Below, in pieces: positions 1 through 6,537 of a stretch of DNA of 12,246 bases. Each line of letters begins with the position of its first letter. Position 1 is the stretch's first letter. The stretch covers positions 1 to 12,246 of the forward strand of contig JABSPR010000026.1 in NCBI GenBank assembly GCA_013214975.1, in the 5' to 3' direction. The position numbers were made by a program, and so were the translations under genes. The notes under the pieces are model-generated. The model had not been told where the DNA came from. It saw only the letters and a list, made by a program, of their open reading frames with translations, and searched no databases. Source of the DNA: Flavobacteriales bacterium (GTDB lineage: Bacteria > Bacteroidota > Bacteroidia > DT-38).

Positions 1-892
1 TATTGGTTTCTTTTTCCTGATAAGGAGAAAACCCAAGGTCGGGGTGAGTTGGCCCCCAAATGGATATCACTGGGATTGATGAAAGCGCCGCGAGGTGCAT
101 ATTTGCAGAATCCATACTAATCATTAATGTTAGCTTTTTAATCAGTTCCAATTCGTCTTCCAATTCCAGACTATCGGTAACATTTACAATAGCAGGAAAA
201 GACTTTTGTATTTCAAGGATGGAGCTCTTTTCATTCCCTGTTGCTCCAAATAAATAAATATTCGAATCCAGGTTTTTTGAGATCAACTCTATTAGTTCGA
301 TAGTTTTTGAGATGCCCCATTCTTTTAATTGGTGCTTTGCAAATGGTGCAATTCCGATGTTAAGGGTTTTGGATGACGAAGAATCGATAATGTTTTTAAT
401 ATTTCCTTCGCCACGTACATTAGCTATTATCCAAGGGCCTTGAGCTATTGATGTATTTAAATTTAATCCTTCAAAAGGCTTAATATATCGTTCTATTGTA
501 TGCGGTAATTTTGTATTACGTGTCCTTCCAATAAATTCTTTTTTCTCTTTTCGGCCTTTAGCGAAGCTTTTAAATTTTAATCCATTTAGTTTAAAAACAA
601 ACTTAATTACTCGCGATCGAAGACTCAAATGGAGGTCTATTCCTAAATCAAATTTGCTAGCATTAACAGTTTCCATGGCTAATCGCATTAGACCAGTAAT
701 CCCCTTATGTTTTCCTTTAAGGTCAGCTGGAATAATTTGGAGTCGGTCTATGTTATTAAAAATAGGAGAGAATGCTTTATTGGTAATGAGGGTGATCTTC
801 AAATCACTATTGTTGGCCAATAAACTTGAAAGTACAGGTGTTAAAAGAGCAACATCACCAAAGGAAGAGAATCTAATAACCAGTATGTTCAT
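1..892 (-). CDS. GT9 family glycosyltransferase (heptosyltransferase-like), C-terminus cut by window edge
   Basis: Translating the minus strand from the ATG at 892 gives 297 open codons that run off the left edge. The protein resembles glycosyltransferase family 9 (the WaaC/WaaF/RfaF heptosyltransferases), cytoplasmic GT-B enzymes that transfer a sugar, classically ADP-heptose, to lipid A core. Visible motifs are the N-terminal FGDVALLTP with Asp13, at the same position as the proposed catalytic Asp of E. coli WaaC, and DSANMHLAAL from residue 261, the family's nucleotide-binding D-S/T-G-x-x-H motif with Ala in place of the usual Gly. SIWGPTHP follows at 277-284. A basic stretch near 186-190 (KHQLK) may contact phosphate. 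Members are usually about 340-350 residues, so roughly 50 are missing. The start codon directly follows the stop of the DUF4254 gene (TAG then ATG, no gap), which implies translational coupling. The family is clear; the sugar donor and acceptor cannot be read from the sequence. Confidence 0.88.
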   Translation of the reverse strand, partial: MNILVIRFSSFGDVALLTPVLSSLLANNSDLKITLITNKAFSPIFNNIDRLQIIPADLKGKHKGITGLMRLAMETVNASKFDLGIDLHLSLRSRVIKFVFKLNGLKFKSFAKGRKEKKEFIGRTRNTKLPHTIERYIKPFEGLNLNTSIAQGPWIIANVRGEGNIKNIIDSSSSKTLNIGIAPFAKHQLKEWGISKTIELIELISKNLDSNIYLFGATGNEKSSILEIQKSFPAIVNVTDSLELEDELELIKKLTLMISMDSANMHLAALSSIPVISIWGPTHPDLGFSPYQEKETN

Positions 893-1498
893 CTACTTTT
901 CTTTTGCGTAAAGAGATGGATTTAAACTAGGATCATTATACATTTTAACCTGTCGATATACCTTCATGTATTTAGATCCATCATTTATATCTTTTATTAG
1001 GTCGTCAAAACAAGTTGAAAGATCGTCGAGTTGTTCGGAGATTATAGAAAGTTTATTTGTACAATTTTTAATGTGCTCTTCATCTACATCAGTCCTATCT
1101 ACTTGCTCCTGCATGTGGAATTTTTTAAGCGATAAAATGGAAAGCTTATCGATGATCCAAGCGGGACTTTCAGAATTTAATCGAGCATCTTGATTAGCTA
1201 CTCTATCTTTGAAAAAATGAATAAACCAATCGTCAATTTTTTCAACTTGATTAACTCTTCCTTGGTTAGAGGCATCGATCTCGCGTTTAATTTTCACCAC
1301 ATCGTTGGCTTCGATTTTCGGGTCTCTTATTACATCCTCTAAATGCCATTGAACGGTATCTATCCAGCATTTTGCATAACATAGGTCTTCGAACGAATAT
1401 TCTTGGAAGGGATTGTTTATTGGAGTAGACAAATTGTCTTCCACATGGTAGTCGTTAATACACTGTCGAAATATGATGTTACAATCTTTAGCTTTCAT
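893..1498 (-). CDS. DUF4254 domain protein
   Basis: This 201-residue protein matches the DUF4254 family as I remember it, a Bacteroidota-enriched family of unknown function. Recognisable conserved blocks are WIDTVQWHLEDVIRDP (45-60), KREIDASNQ (71-79), SPAWIIDKLSIL (111-122) and YMKVYRQVKMYNDP (177-190). There is no signal peptide or membrane segment, so it is probably cytoplasmic, mostly helical, with many charged and aromatic residues. I start at the ATG at 1498 because the family similarity begins at MKAKD; an upstream extension to 1606 would overlap the divergent tatD gene and looks unconserved. A TAnnTTTG promoter element lies 24 nt upstream. The stop codon directly abuts the start of the GT9 gene, so the two are almost certainly one operon, and DUF4254 may act in the same glycan pathway. 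That role is inference from context only. Confidence 0.88.
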   Translation of the reverse strand: MKAKDCNIIFRQCINDYHVEDNLSTPINNPFQEYSFEDLCYAKCWIDTVQWHLEDVIRDPKIEANDVVKIKREIDASNQGRVNQVEKIDDWFIHFFKDRVANQDARLNSESPAWIIDKLSILSLKKFHMQEQVDRTDVDEEHIKNCTNKLSIISEQLDDLSTCFDDLIKDINDGSKYMKVYRQVKMYNDPSLNPSLYAKEK

Positions 1499-1521
1499 TG
1501 AGTTTACTTGTTTTGAGAATG

Positions 1522-1529
1522 CAAATTTA
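1522..1529 (-). promoter_or_regulatory. Bacteroidota-type -7 promoter element for the DUF4254-GT9 operon
   Basis: On the minus strand the sequence is TAAATTTG, a full match to TAnnTTTG. A start site about 6 nt downstream would leave a leader of about 18 nt before the ATG at 1498. No convincing -33 TTG/TTTG is found at the usual spacing of about 19 nt, so the call rests on the -7 element and its position between divergent genes. Confidence 0.45.
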
Positions 1530-1564
1530 GGACAAATTGTGAGGATTGTCTTAGCTTTACTTTC

Positions 1565-2356
1565 ATGGCCATAATAGACACGCATACCCACTTGTTTTCG
1601 GATCAATTTGATGCAGATCGAGATCAGGTTATTCAGAATGCTCTTTCAAAAGGTGTTGAACGTATGTATCTTCCAAATATTGACTTAGAGACAGTCAAGG
1701 CTCTGAATTTAATGCTCACAGAGTACCCAGATAACTGCTTTGGGATGATGGGTTTACATCCATGTAGTGTTAAGGATGACTATGAAAATGTTTTGTTTCG
1801 GCTTCGGAAAGAATTTGAAGCGACTAAGTATTATGCTGTAGGGGAAATAGGAATTGATCTATTTTGGGATAAATCTACTCTTGGTATCCAGCAAGAAGCA
1901 TTAAAAATCCAAATTGGATGGGCGAAGGAATTAAACCTTCCTATCGTACTTCATTGCAGAGATTCATTCAATGAAGTTTTGAGTATTGTAGAAAACCTTC
2001 ATGAAGAGAAGTTAACTGGGGTCTTTCATTGTTTTACGGGAACTGTTGAGGAAGCAAGGAGGGTAACGGATTTAGGCTTCAAATTGGGAATAGGAGGAGT
2101 TGCTACTTTTAAAAATGGAGGACTTGATAAAGTGATTCCTGAAATTGATTTGAAGCATATTGTTGTAGAAACCGACTCCCCTTATTTAGCTCCGGTTCCT
2201 TATAGAGGTAAGAGAAATGAAAGTGCATATATTACAGAAGTGGTAGAGAAGCTGGCTACCTTTTATAGGAAACCATTTAAAGAAATAGAAGAGGCGACAA
2301 CACTTAACGCACTCGAAATATTTCATAAAAGACTTTACCACAAACCATTAGTTTAA
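1565..2356 (+). CDS. tatD: TatD family metal-dependent hydrolase (DNase-like)
   Basis: This 263-residue TIM-barrel metal hydrolase belongs to the TatD family, whose members act as Mg2+-dependent DNases or exonucleases in DNA repair and quality control. The length is normal for the family. All expected metal ligands are present: DTHTH (His7 and His9), GEIGID (Glu94), VLHCRDS (His130), FHCFTG (His155) and VETDSPYLAP (Asp204). The C-terminal PYRGKRNES block (212-220) is also a family signature. The start is unambiguous because the DTHTHL strand begins at residue 5. The gene diverges from the DUF4254 operon across 66 bp. A near-match -7 element, TAGCTTTA at 1552-1559, lies only 5 nt before the ATG. 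The KamA-like gene follows 50 nt later on the same strand. The substrate is not defined by sequence, and paralogues such as YcfH/YjjV have the same motifs. Confidence 0.93.
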   Translation: MAIIDTHTHLFSDQFDADRDQVIQNALSKGVERMYLPNIDLETVKALNLMLTEYPDNCFGMMGLHPCSVKDDYENVLFRLRKEFEATKYYAVGEIGIDLFWDKSTLGIQQEALKIQIGWAKELNLPIVLHCRDSFNEVLSIVENLHEEKLTGVFHCFTGTVEEARRVTDLGFKLGIGGVATFKNGGLDKVIPEIDLKHIVVETDSPYLAPVPYRGKRNESAYITEVVEKLATFYRKPFKEIEEATTLNALEIFHKRLYHKPLV

Positions 2357-2406
2357 TTTCTCGTAGAAAGTATAGTACTTCTGTTTTACTAACCAACAAG
2401 ACAGCT

Positions 2407-3753
2407 ATGGATTATAATTTTAGAGACGATGAGTTTTGGAAAACCATACCTATATGGAAAGATGTAACTCGCGAAGAATTTGGTGACCATAAATGGCAGT
2501 TGAAAAATTCAGTCACCAAAGTTTCTAAAATAGAAGCGATGTTCGAAGGGACATTACCCTCCGAACTTATTGCCGATATCGAAGATGGGCAGGTGCGAAC
2601 TCCTATGAATGTTAGGATTACCCCTTATATTTTCGCCTTGATAGATTGGAACAATCCCTATGAAGACCCTCTATTAAAACAGTTTCTTCCCTTGGGTTCT
2701 CAGTTTTTACCCAACCATCCATATCACGAAAATGATTCGTTGCATGAAGACATCGATTCGCCAGTTCCACTAATTACACATCGTTATCCTGATAAAGTAT
2801 TGTTTTTACCAACAACTGTTTGTCCGGTCTACTGCTCGTATTGCACAAGGAGTAGATTGGTCGGGGGATCAACGGAAAGCAAGGAGAAAGATACTTACGG
2901 TGCTAATGTGAGTAACTGGGAGCCAGCTTTTGAATATTTGAGAACCAACAAAGAGATAGAAGATGTGGTGATTTCAGGAGGCGATGCATTTATGATTAAA
3001 GCCAGTTTGCTTAAAATTCTCTGCGAAACATTATTAGATATCCCCAACATTCGAAGAATTAGAATTGCGACAAAAGGACTAGCAATTTTTCCACAGAAAA
3101 TATTGTCAGATAATGAGTGGGTTGAAACTGTAGGCGAGATTCATCAAAAGGCAATCTCAATGAATAAACAGGCGGTTATCCATACACACTTTTCTAGTCC
3201 AAATGAGATAACAATGTGGAGCCATTTGGCTATGAATAGATTGCACAGTATGGGTATTGTTGTTCGGAATCAAACTGTGCTGCAGGAAGGAGTGAACAAT
3301 TCTTTTGAAACCATGCACAAGCTGATTAAGCAAATGTCGTATATCAATATTCAACCATATTATATCTATCAACACGATATGGTTCCAGGTTGTGAGCATT
3401 TCAGAACAACACTAGGTAAGGCTAGAAGATTGGAAGCTCAGATTAGAGGTACAACCGCAGGATATAATATGCCACTGGTTATTTGTGATTTACCAGGTGG
3501 AGGTGGCAAACGACCGATCAATAGTTTTGAACTTTACGATGAAGAGATTGGGATATCAGCTTGGAGAGCTCCACAGATTAAAGAGGGTAAGGTGTTTTAT
3601 TATTTTGATCCAATAAATAAGCTAAAGCCAGAAATTCAAGCAAAATGGGTGGATTCTGAACAGCGGGAATTAATGATAAAAAATTTTGAAGAGAGGGTAG
3701 AGAAAGCTATTGTTGCTAAAGATGATTATGAAAAAGAGCATTTGGCATCTTAA
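2407..3753 (+). CDS. KamA family radical SAM enzyme, lysine 2,3-aminomutase-like
   Basis: This 448-residue protein is a radical SAM, PLP-dependent aminomutase of the KamA/AblA type, which interconverts L-alpha-lysine and L-beta-lysine. The 4Fe-4S/SAM motif is CPVYCSYC (Cys139, Cys143, Cys146), followed by TRSRLVGG with Arg148 where lysine aminomutase (LAM) has its carboxylate-binding Arg. VISGGDAF (188-195) matches the SAM-binding GGD segment. DLPGGGGK carries the PLP lysine at Lys368. The two aspartates that bind the lysine side-chain amine in clostridial LAM (Asp293, Asp330) align with Asp324 and Asp361, with the same spacing of 37 residues. Glutamate 2,3-aminomutases have Lys and Asn at these places, so lysine is the favoured substrate. 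The first ~130 residues and a charged tail past 405 make it longer than EpmB. No lysine-fermentation partners, acetyltransferase or EF-P genes are nearby. A one-mismatch -7 element (TACTTCTG, 2376-2383) lies upstream. Confidence 0.88.
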   Translation: MDYNFRDDEFWKTIPIWKDVTREEFGDHKWQLKNSVTKVSKIEAMFEGTLPSELIADIEDGQVRTPMNVRITPYIFALIDWNNPYEDPLLKQFLPLGSQFLPNHPYHENDSLHEDIDSPVPLITHRYPDKVLFLPTTVCPVYCSYCTRSRLVGGSTESKEKDTYGANVSNWEPAFEYLRTNKEIEDVVISGGDAFMIKASLLKILCETLLDIPNIRRIRIATKGLAIFPQKILSDNEWVETVGEIHQKAISMNKQAVIHTHFSSPNEITMWSHLAMNRLHSMGIVVRNQTVLQEGVNNSFETMHKLIKQMSYINIQPYYIYQHDMVPGCEHFRTTLGKARRLEAQIRGTTAGYNMPLVICDLPGGGGKRPINSFELYDEEIGISAWRAPQIKEGKVFYYFDPINKLKPEIQAKWVDSEQRELMIKNFEERVEKAIVAKDDYEKEHLAS

Positions 3754-3924
3754 CAGGCTCAGTACTATCGTCTTATTGATTCATATTATAATTATATAAT
3801 TGTCAAATGTTTTCTGAGCGACTGTATTCGATTGATTTTGCCTTGATTCTATCTTAAAACTATATTTTTTTTAGTAATTTGTCACCCCTTTTGGGGGTTT
3901 AGCTAATAGAGAAGCTCTCATTTA
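3754..3924. other. AT-rich intergenic region upstream of tRNA-Ser
   Basis: I see no coding sequence here. It contains a 12-bp AT-only palindrome at 3790-3801 (AATTATATAATT), a T-run at 3863-3872, and a short GC hairpin at 3884-3898. Promoter elements for the tRNA and for the exbB operon must lie here or in 4013-4074, but I find only partial TAnnTTTG matches. Confidence 0.5.
3884..3898. terminator. Possible weak hairpin (terminator or tRNA leader element)
   Basis: ACCCC (3884-3888) can pair with GGGGT (3894-3898) around a TTTTG loop. Only three T residues follow, so it is a poor intrinsic terminator. It lies 26 nt before the tRNA and 130 nt after the KamA-like stop codon. It could end the upstream transcript or simply be part of the tRNA leader. 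Confidence 0.3.
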
Positions 3925-4012
3925 GGAGAGGTGGCCGAGTGGCTTAAGGCGCACGCTTGGAAAGCGTGTATACTCCAAAAGGGTATCGAGGGTTCGAATC
4001 CCTCTCTCTCCG
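3925..4012 (+). tRNA. tRNA-Ser (anticodon GGA)
   Basis: This is an 88-nt class II tRNA that folds by eye. The acceptor GGAGAGG (3925-3931) pairs with TCTCTCC (4005-4011) with one G-U pair, and the discriminator is G at 4012. The D-stem pairs GCC with GGC. The anticodon stem CACGC/GCGTG encloses loop TTGGAAA, giving anticodon GGA at 3959-3961, which reads UCC and UCU. A long variable arm (about 3970-3987) is typical of serine tRNAs, and the T-arm is GAGGG/CCCTC around TTCGAAT. The CCA end is not encoded, so it must be added after transcription. No terminator separates it from exbB 62 nt downstream, so co-transcription is possible. Confidence 0.96.
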
Positions 4013-4074
4013 CGTTGGAGTAAAATAAATATGGAATTAAAAAGTTATCTAAATAATAATTAATCAGACAAACT

Positions 4075-4968
4075 ATGAATTACGCTGTAATCATGAACAT
4101 CATTAAAAAAGCTTTATTGATGAACAAAAGAACTTTTATCTTCTCTACTATGCTCGCAATGCTGGTTGTAGGAGTTCAATTAAATACTTTCGCACAGGAT
4201 GAGGTGGTAGAAGATACTTCAGCTGCTAATGCAGTAAGTGATTCTACTGTTGCTGACTCTGCTGTTGTAGAAGCTCCAGTTGAAGAAATAAAAGAAGAAG
4301 TTGTTGCAGAGACAGAAGTGGCAGAAGTTGAAAAAACTGTTCATCAAGTAATCAAACAGAAATTTATTGAAGGTGGACCTGAATTTATGGGTATCGTTCT
4401 TTTATGTCTGATTTTAGGATTAGCTCTGTGTATAGAGAGAATAATCTACTTAAATATGGCTACTACGAACAACGAAAAACTTTTAAATGAAATTGAAGGT
4501 GCTCTTGGATCAGGTGGTGTAGATGCAGCAAAAGAAGTTTGTAGAAATACAAAAGGTCCTGTTGCAAGTATCTTTTATCAGGGATTAGATAGATCAGGAA
4601 AAGGAATTGAAACGGTTGAGAAGTCTGTAGTACAATACGGTGGTGTTCAAATGGGATTATTAGAGAAAGGTCTTTCTTGGATCTCTTTATTTATCGCTCT
4701 TGCACCGATGCTTGGTTTCATGGGAACTGTAATTGGTATGATCGATGCATTTGACTCTATCCAAGCGGCAGGTGATATCTCACCTTCTTTGGTTGCTGAG
4801 GGTATTAAGGTAGCATTGATTACTACGGTATTTGGATTGATCGTGGCAATTATCCTTCAAGTGTTTTATAATTATATCGTCTCTAAAGTGGATGATTTAG
4901 TTAACGCTATGGAGGATTCTTCAATTTCTTTTGTTGACATCCTTATTAAAAGTGGGAAAGTCAACTAA
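4075..4968 (+). CDS. exbB: ExbB/TolQ family proton-channel protein (MotA/TolQ/ExbB)
   Basis: This is the inner-membrane subunit of an ExbB-ExbD proton-driven motor that energizes TonB-dependent outer-membrane transport. The protein opens with a signal-peptide-like segment (about 16-41, ending TFAQ) and then an acidic Ala/Val/Glu-rich periplasmic stretch (42-88). Three membrane segments follow, at about 104-126, 202-224 and 246-270. The family signature APMLGFMGTVIGMI spans 210-223, and TTVFGLIVAI spans 250-259. EVCRNTKGPVASIFYQGLD (154-172) and GGVQMG (189-194) match what I know of Bacteroidota ExbB. The start is uncertain: Met1 (4075), Met7 (4093) and Met16 (4120) are all possible, and Met16 would put a basic n-region right before the hydrophobic core. 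It is first in an operon with a four-helix protein and two ExbD genes, with gaps of 12-23 nt. No TonB gene is in the window. TolQ is an alternative name, but the layout favours ExbB. Confidence 0.92.
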   Translation: MNYAVIMNIIKKALLMNKRTFIFSTMLAMLVVGVQLNTFAQDEVVEDTSAANAVSDSTVADSAVVEAPVEEIKEEVVAETEVAEVEKTVHQVIKQKFIEGGPEFMGIVLLCLILGLALCIERIIYLNMATTNNEKLLNEIEGALGSGGVDAAKEVCRNTKGPVASIFYQGLDRSGKGIETVEKSVVQYGGVQMGLLEKGLSWISLFIALAPMLGFMGTVIGMIDAFDSIQAAGDISPSLVAEGIKVALITTVFGLIVAIILQVFYNYIVSKVDDLVNAMEDSSISFVDILIKSGKVN

Positions 4969-4991
4969 TATTAATAGTAAAGATTAATACG

Positions 4992-5393
4992 ATGGAAAAA
5001 ATTATTACTACTTCACTTTACGCTATGATGGGTATTTCCGCATTGTTATCTATTCTACAGATAATGGGATTTACTGGAGAAGCAATGGTGATTTCATGGT
5101 GCTATTTACTTGTAGTGATAGCTGCTGTTGCGTCAATAGCTTTTCCGATGATTAGGATGGTAAGTGATTTTCAAAGCGCTAAGAATAGCTTAATGGGAGT
5201 TGGAGTTCTATTTGTAGTATTTGGACTTGCATATGCATTAGCGAGTTCTGAAATATTGCCTTCATTTGAGAACTATGTTAAGGATGCTGGAAAGGTTAAG
5301 ATGATCGGTGGATCAATTATAGCGTTCTATATTTTAGCGGTTGGAGCAATAGGATCTGTGATCTATTCGGAAGTTTCTTCAATGCTTAAATAG
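4992..5393 (+). CDS. Small four-helix membrane protein of the ExbB/ExbD operon, function unknown
   Basis: I do not recognise a named family in this 133-residue protein. It is very hydrophobic, with four predicted membrane segments at about 7-26, 31-53, 66-84 and 104-125, and no obvious enzymatic motif. The connecting loops are short; a loop around 54-65 (MIRMVSDFQSAK) carries charge, and another at 85-103 contains SSEILPSFENY. There is no separate signal peptide. The gene starts 23 nt after the exbB stop and ends 22 nt before exbD, so it sits inside the motor operon and is probably co-expressed with it. From memory, small membrane proteins occupy this slot in other Bacteroidota ExbB-ExbD-ExbD clusters. 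An accessory or assembly subunit of the motor is a reasonable guess, but nothing in the sequence proves it. Confidence 0.8.
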   Translation: MEKIITTSLYAMMGISALLSILQIMGFTGEAMVISWCYLLVVIAAVASIAFPMIRMVSDFQSAKNSLMGVGVLFVVFGLAYALASSEILPSFENYVKDAGKVKMIGGSIIAFYILAVGAIGSVIYSEVSSMLK

Positions 5394-5415
5394 GACCTTA
5401 GTTAGAAAAGATAAT

Positions 5416-6003
5416 ATGGGACGAAGAGAATTACCAGAAATTAATGCCGGATCCATGGCGGATATCGCATTTTTGCTGCTTATATTTTTCTTAGTAACTA
5501 CTACTATGGATACGGATACAGGGCTTAATAGAAGGCTACCACCTCCTTTAGATCCTGAGCAGCCACCACCACCACCGATTAAAGACAGAAATGTTTTCGT
5601 GGTATTGATTAATGCTAATGATCAATTGTTGGTAGAAGGGCAACCGATGGATATATCTGATTTAAGAGAAGAGGCGAAAGAGTTTATTGCAAATCCATCA
5701 AGAAAAGAAGAATTACCAGCATTTAAACAAGTTGATATTCCACTCCTAGGATCACGGCAAGTGTCAAAACAGGTTATATCCTTACAGAACGATAGACGGA
5801 CTTCTTACGCAATGTATATTGGAGTTCAGAATGAACTTGCTGCGGCGTATAATGAGTTGAGAGAAGAATTATGTCAGACTGAATTCGGCGATTCTTATCA
5901 GTTGTTAGTTAAGAATAAAAAAGTAGGGGACAACAGAGCTAAGATTAAAGCGATTAGAAAAGCGATTCCACAAAGAATTTCTGAGGCAGAACCTAATAAA
6001 TAA
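5416..6003 (+). CDS. exbD: ExbD/TolR family biopolymer transport protein, first copy
   Basis: This 195-residue protein has the ExbD/TolR plan: a short cytoplasmic N-terminus (MGRRELPEINAG), one membrane helix at about 14-32, and a large periplasmic domain. The helix begins SMADIAFLLLIFFLV, and Asp16 matches the proton-carrying Asp essential in E. coli ExbD (Asp25). A proline-rich linker (LPPPLDPEQPPPPP, about 41-54) follows the helix and probably acts as a stiff spacer. The periplasmic part includes NVFVVLINANDQLLVEG, then a region around 123-165 with SLQNDRRTSYAMYIGVQNEL. The length exceeds that of E. coli ExbD (about 140) but suits the longer Bacteroidota form. It should form a complex with ExbB through its helix. 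The second ExbD starts 12 nt downstream, so the pair may assemble as a heterodimer. Confidence 0.92.
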   Translation: MGRRELPEINAGSMADIAFLLLIFFLVTTTMDTDTGLNRRLPPPLDPEQPPPPPIKDRNVFVVLINANDQLLVEGQPMDISDLREEAKEFIANPSRKEELPAFKQVDIPLLGSRQVSKQVISLQNDRRTSYAMYIGVQNELAAAYNELREELCQTEFGDSYQLLVKNKKVGDNRAKIKAIRKAIPQRISEAEPNK

Positions 6004-6015
6004 GCAGAGTTAGAA

Positions 6016-6486
6016 ATGGCACAGTTTAAAAAACGAAAAAAAGGTACTCCAGGCATATCCACAGCATCTTTACCGGATATTGTATTTATGCTTTTATTTT
6101 TCTTTATGGTTACTACTGTAATGCGGGAAGTAACTCTACAAGTAGAGTTGAAGAAGCCGAGTGCTACAGAAATTGCAAAGCTGGAAAGGAAATCGTTAGT
6201 GAGTTACATTTATGTTGGCCCTCCTATTAAGTCTTTGAGAGAACAGTTAGGATCGGAGCCAAGAATGCAGCTTAATGATGCTTTTGCAGAGGTAGGCGAA
6301 ATTTATGAGTTTGTTCAAACAGAGAGAGATAAAATAGAGGAAGCAGAAAAGAGATTTCAAACTTTTTCTTTGAAAGTTGATTCCGATACCAAAATGGGAA
6401 TCATCTCTGATATCAAAATGGAATTAAGAGAAGCCCAAGCTTTAAAAATCAACTATTCGACCAGGAAAGGGGAAATAGGGGAATAG
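6016..6486 (+). CDS. exbD: ExbD/TolR family biopolymer transport protein, second copy
   Basis: This is a second, diverged ExbD of 156 residues. It has a strongly basic cytoplasmic start (KKRKKG), then a membrane helix at about 19-38 containing SLPDIVFMLLFFFMV, with Asp21 as the expected proton-binding residue. The periplasmic part is rich in charged residues and likely helical, for example the ERDKIEEAEKRF segment around 103-114. It lacks the proline-rich linker of the first copy, so the two are not simple duplicates. The gap from the first exbD is only 12 nt, without a Shine-Dalgarno sequence. The stop at 6484-6486 is followed 24 nt later by a strong hairpin terminator, so this is the last gene of the exbB operon. 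Confidence 0.9.
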   Translation: MAQFKKRKKGTPGISTASLPDIVFMLLFFFMVTTVMREVTLQVELKKPSATEIAKLERKSLVSYIYVGPPIKSLREQLGSEPRMQLNDAFAEVGEIYEFVQTERDKIEEAEKRFQTFSLKVDSDTKMGIISDIKMELREAQALKINYSTRKGEIGE

Positions 6487-6510
6487 GTTTTTCTAGATAT
6501 AGTATTATTA

Positions 6511-6537
6511 AGAGCGCTCACTGAGCGCTCTTTTTTT
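6511..6537 (+). terminator. Strong intrinsic terminator of the exbB operon
   Basis: AGAGCGCTC (6511-6519) pairs perfectly with GAGCGCTCT (6523-6531) around a 3-nt ACT loop, and a run of T follows to 6537. This is a textbook rho-independent terminator for plus-strand transcription. On the minus strand the hairpin is followed by TTAATAAT, so it may also work, less well, for the convergent protease gene. The hairpin and T-run overlap the final codons and stop of that gene. Confidence 0.93.

Noticed and set aside
654..1193. Two plus-strand reading frames (654-911 and 966-1193)
   Set aside because: They are antisense to the well-supported GT9 and DUF4254 genes and have no recognisable domain.
1499..1606. 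N-terminal extension of the DUF4254 gene by 36 codons
   Set aside because: It would overlap the start of divergent tatD, cross the likely promoter, and shows no family similarity; conserved sequence starts at MKAKD.
3790..3801. 12-bp palindrome AATTATATAATT
   Set aside because: It consists only of A and T in a very AT-rich spacer, so a chance origin is likely; it is not placed at a promoter I can recognise.
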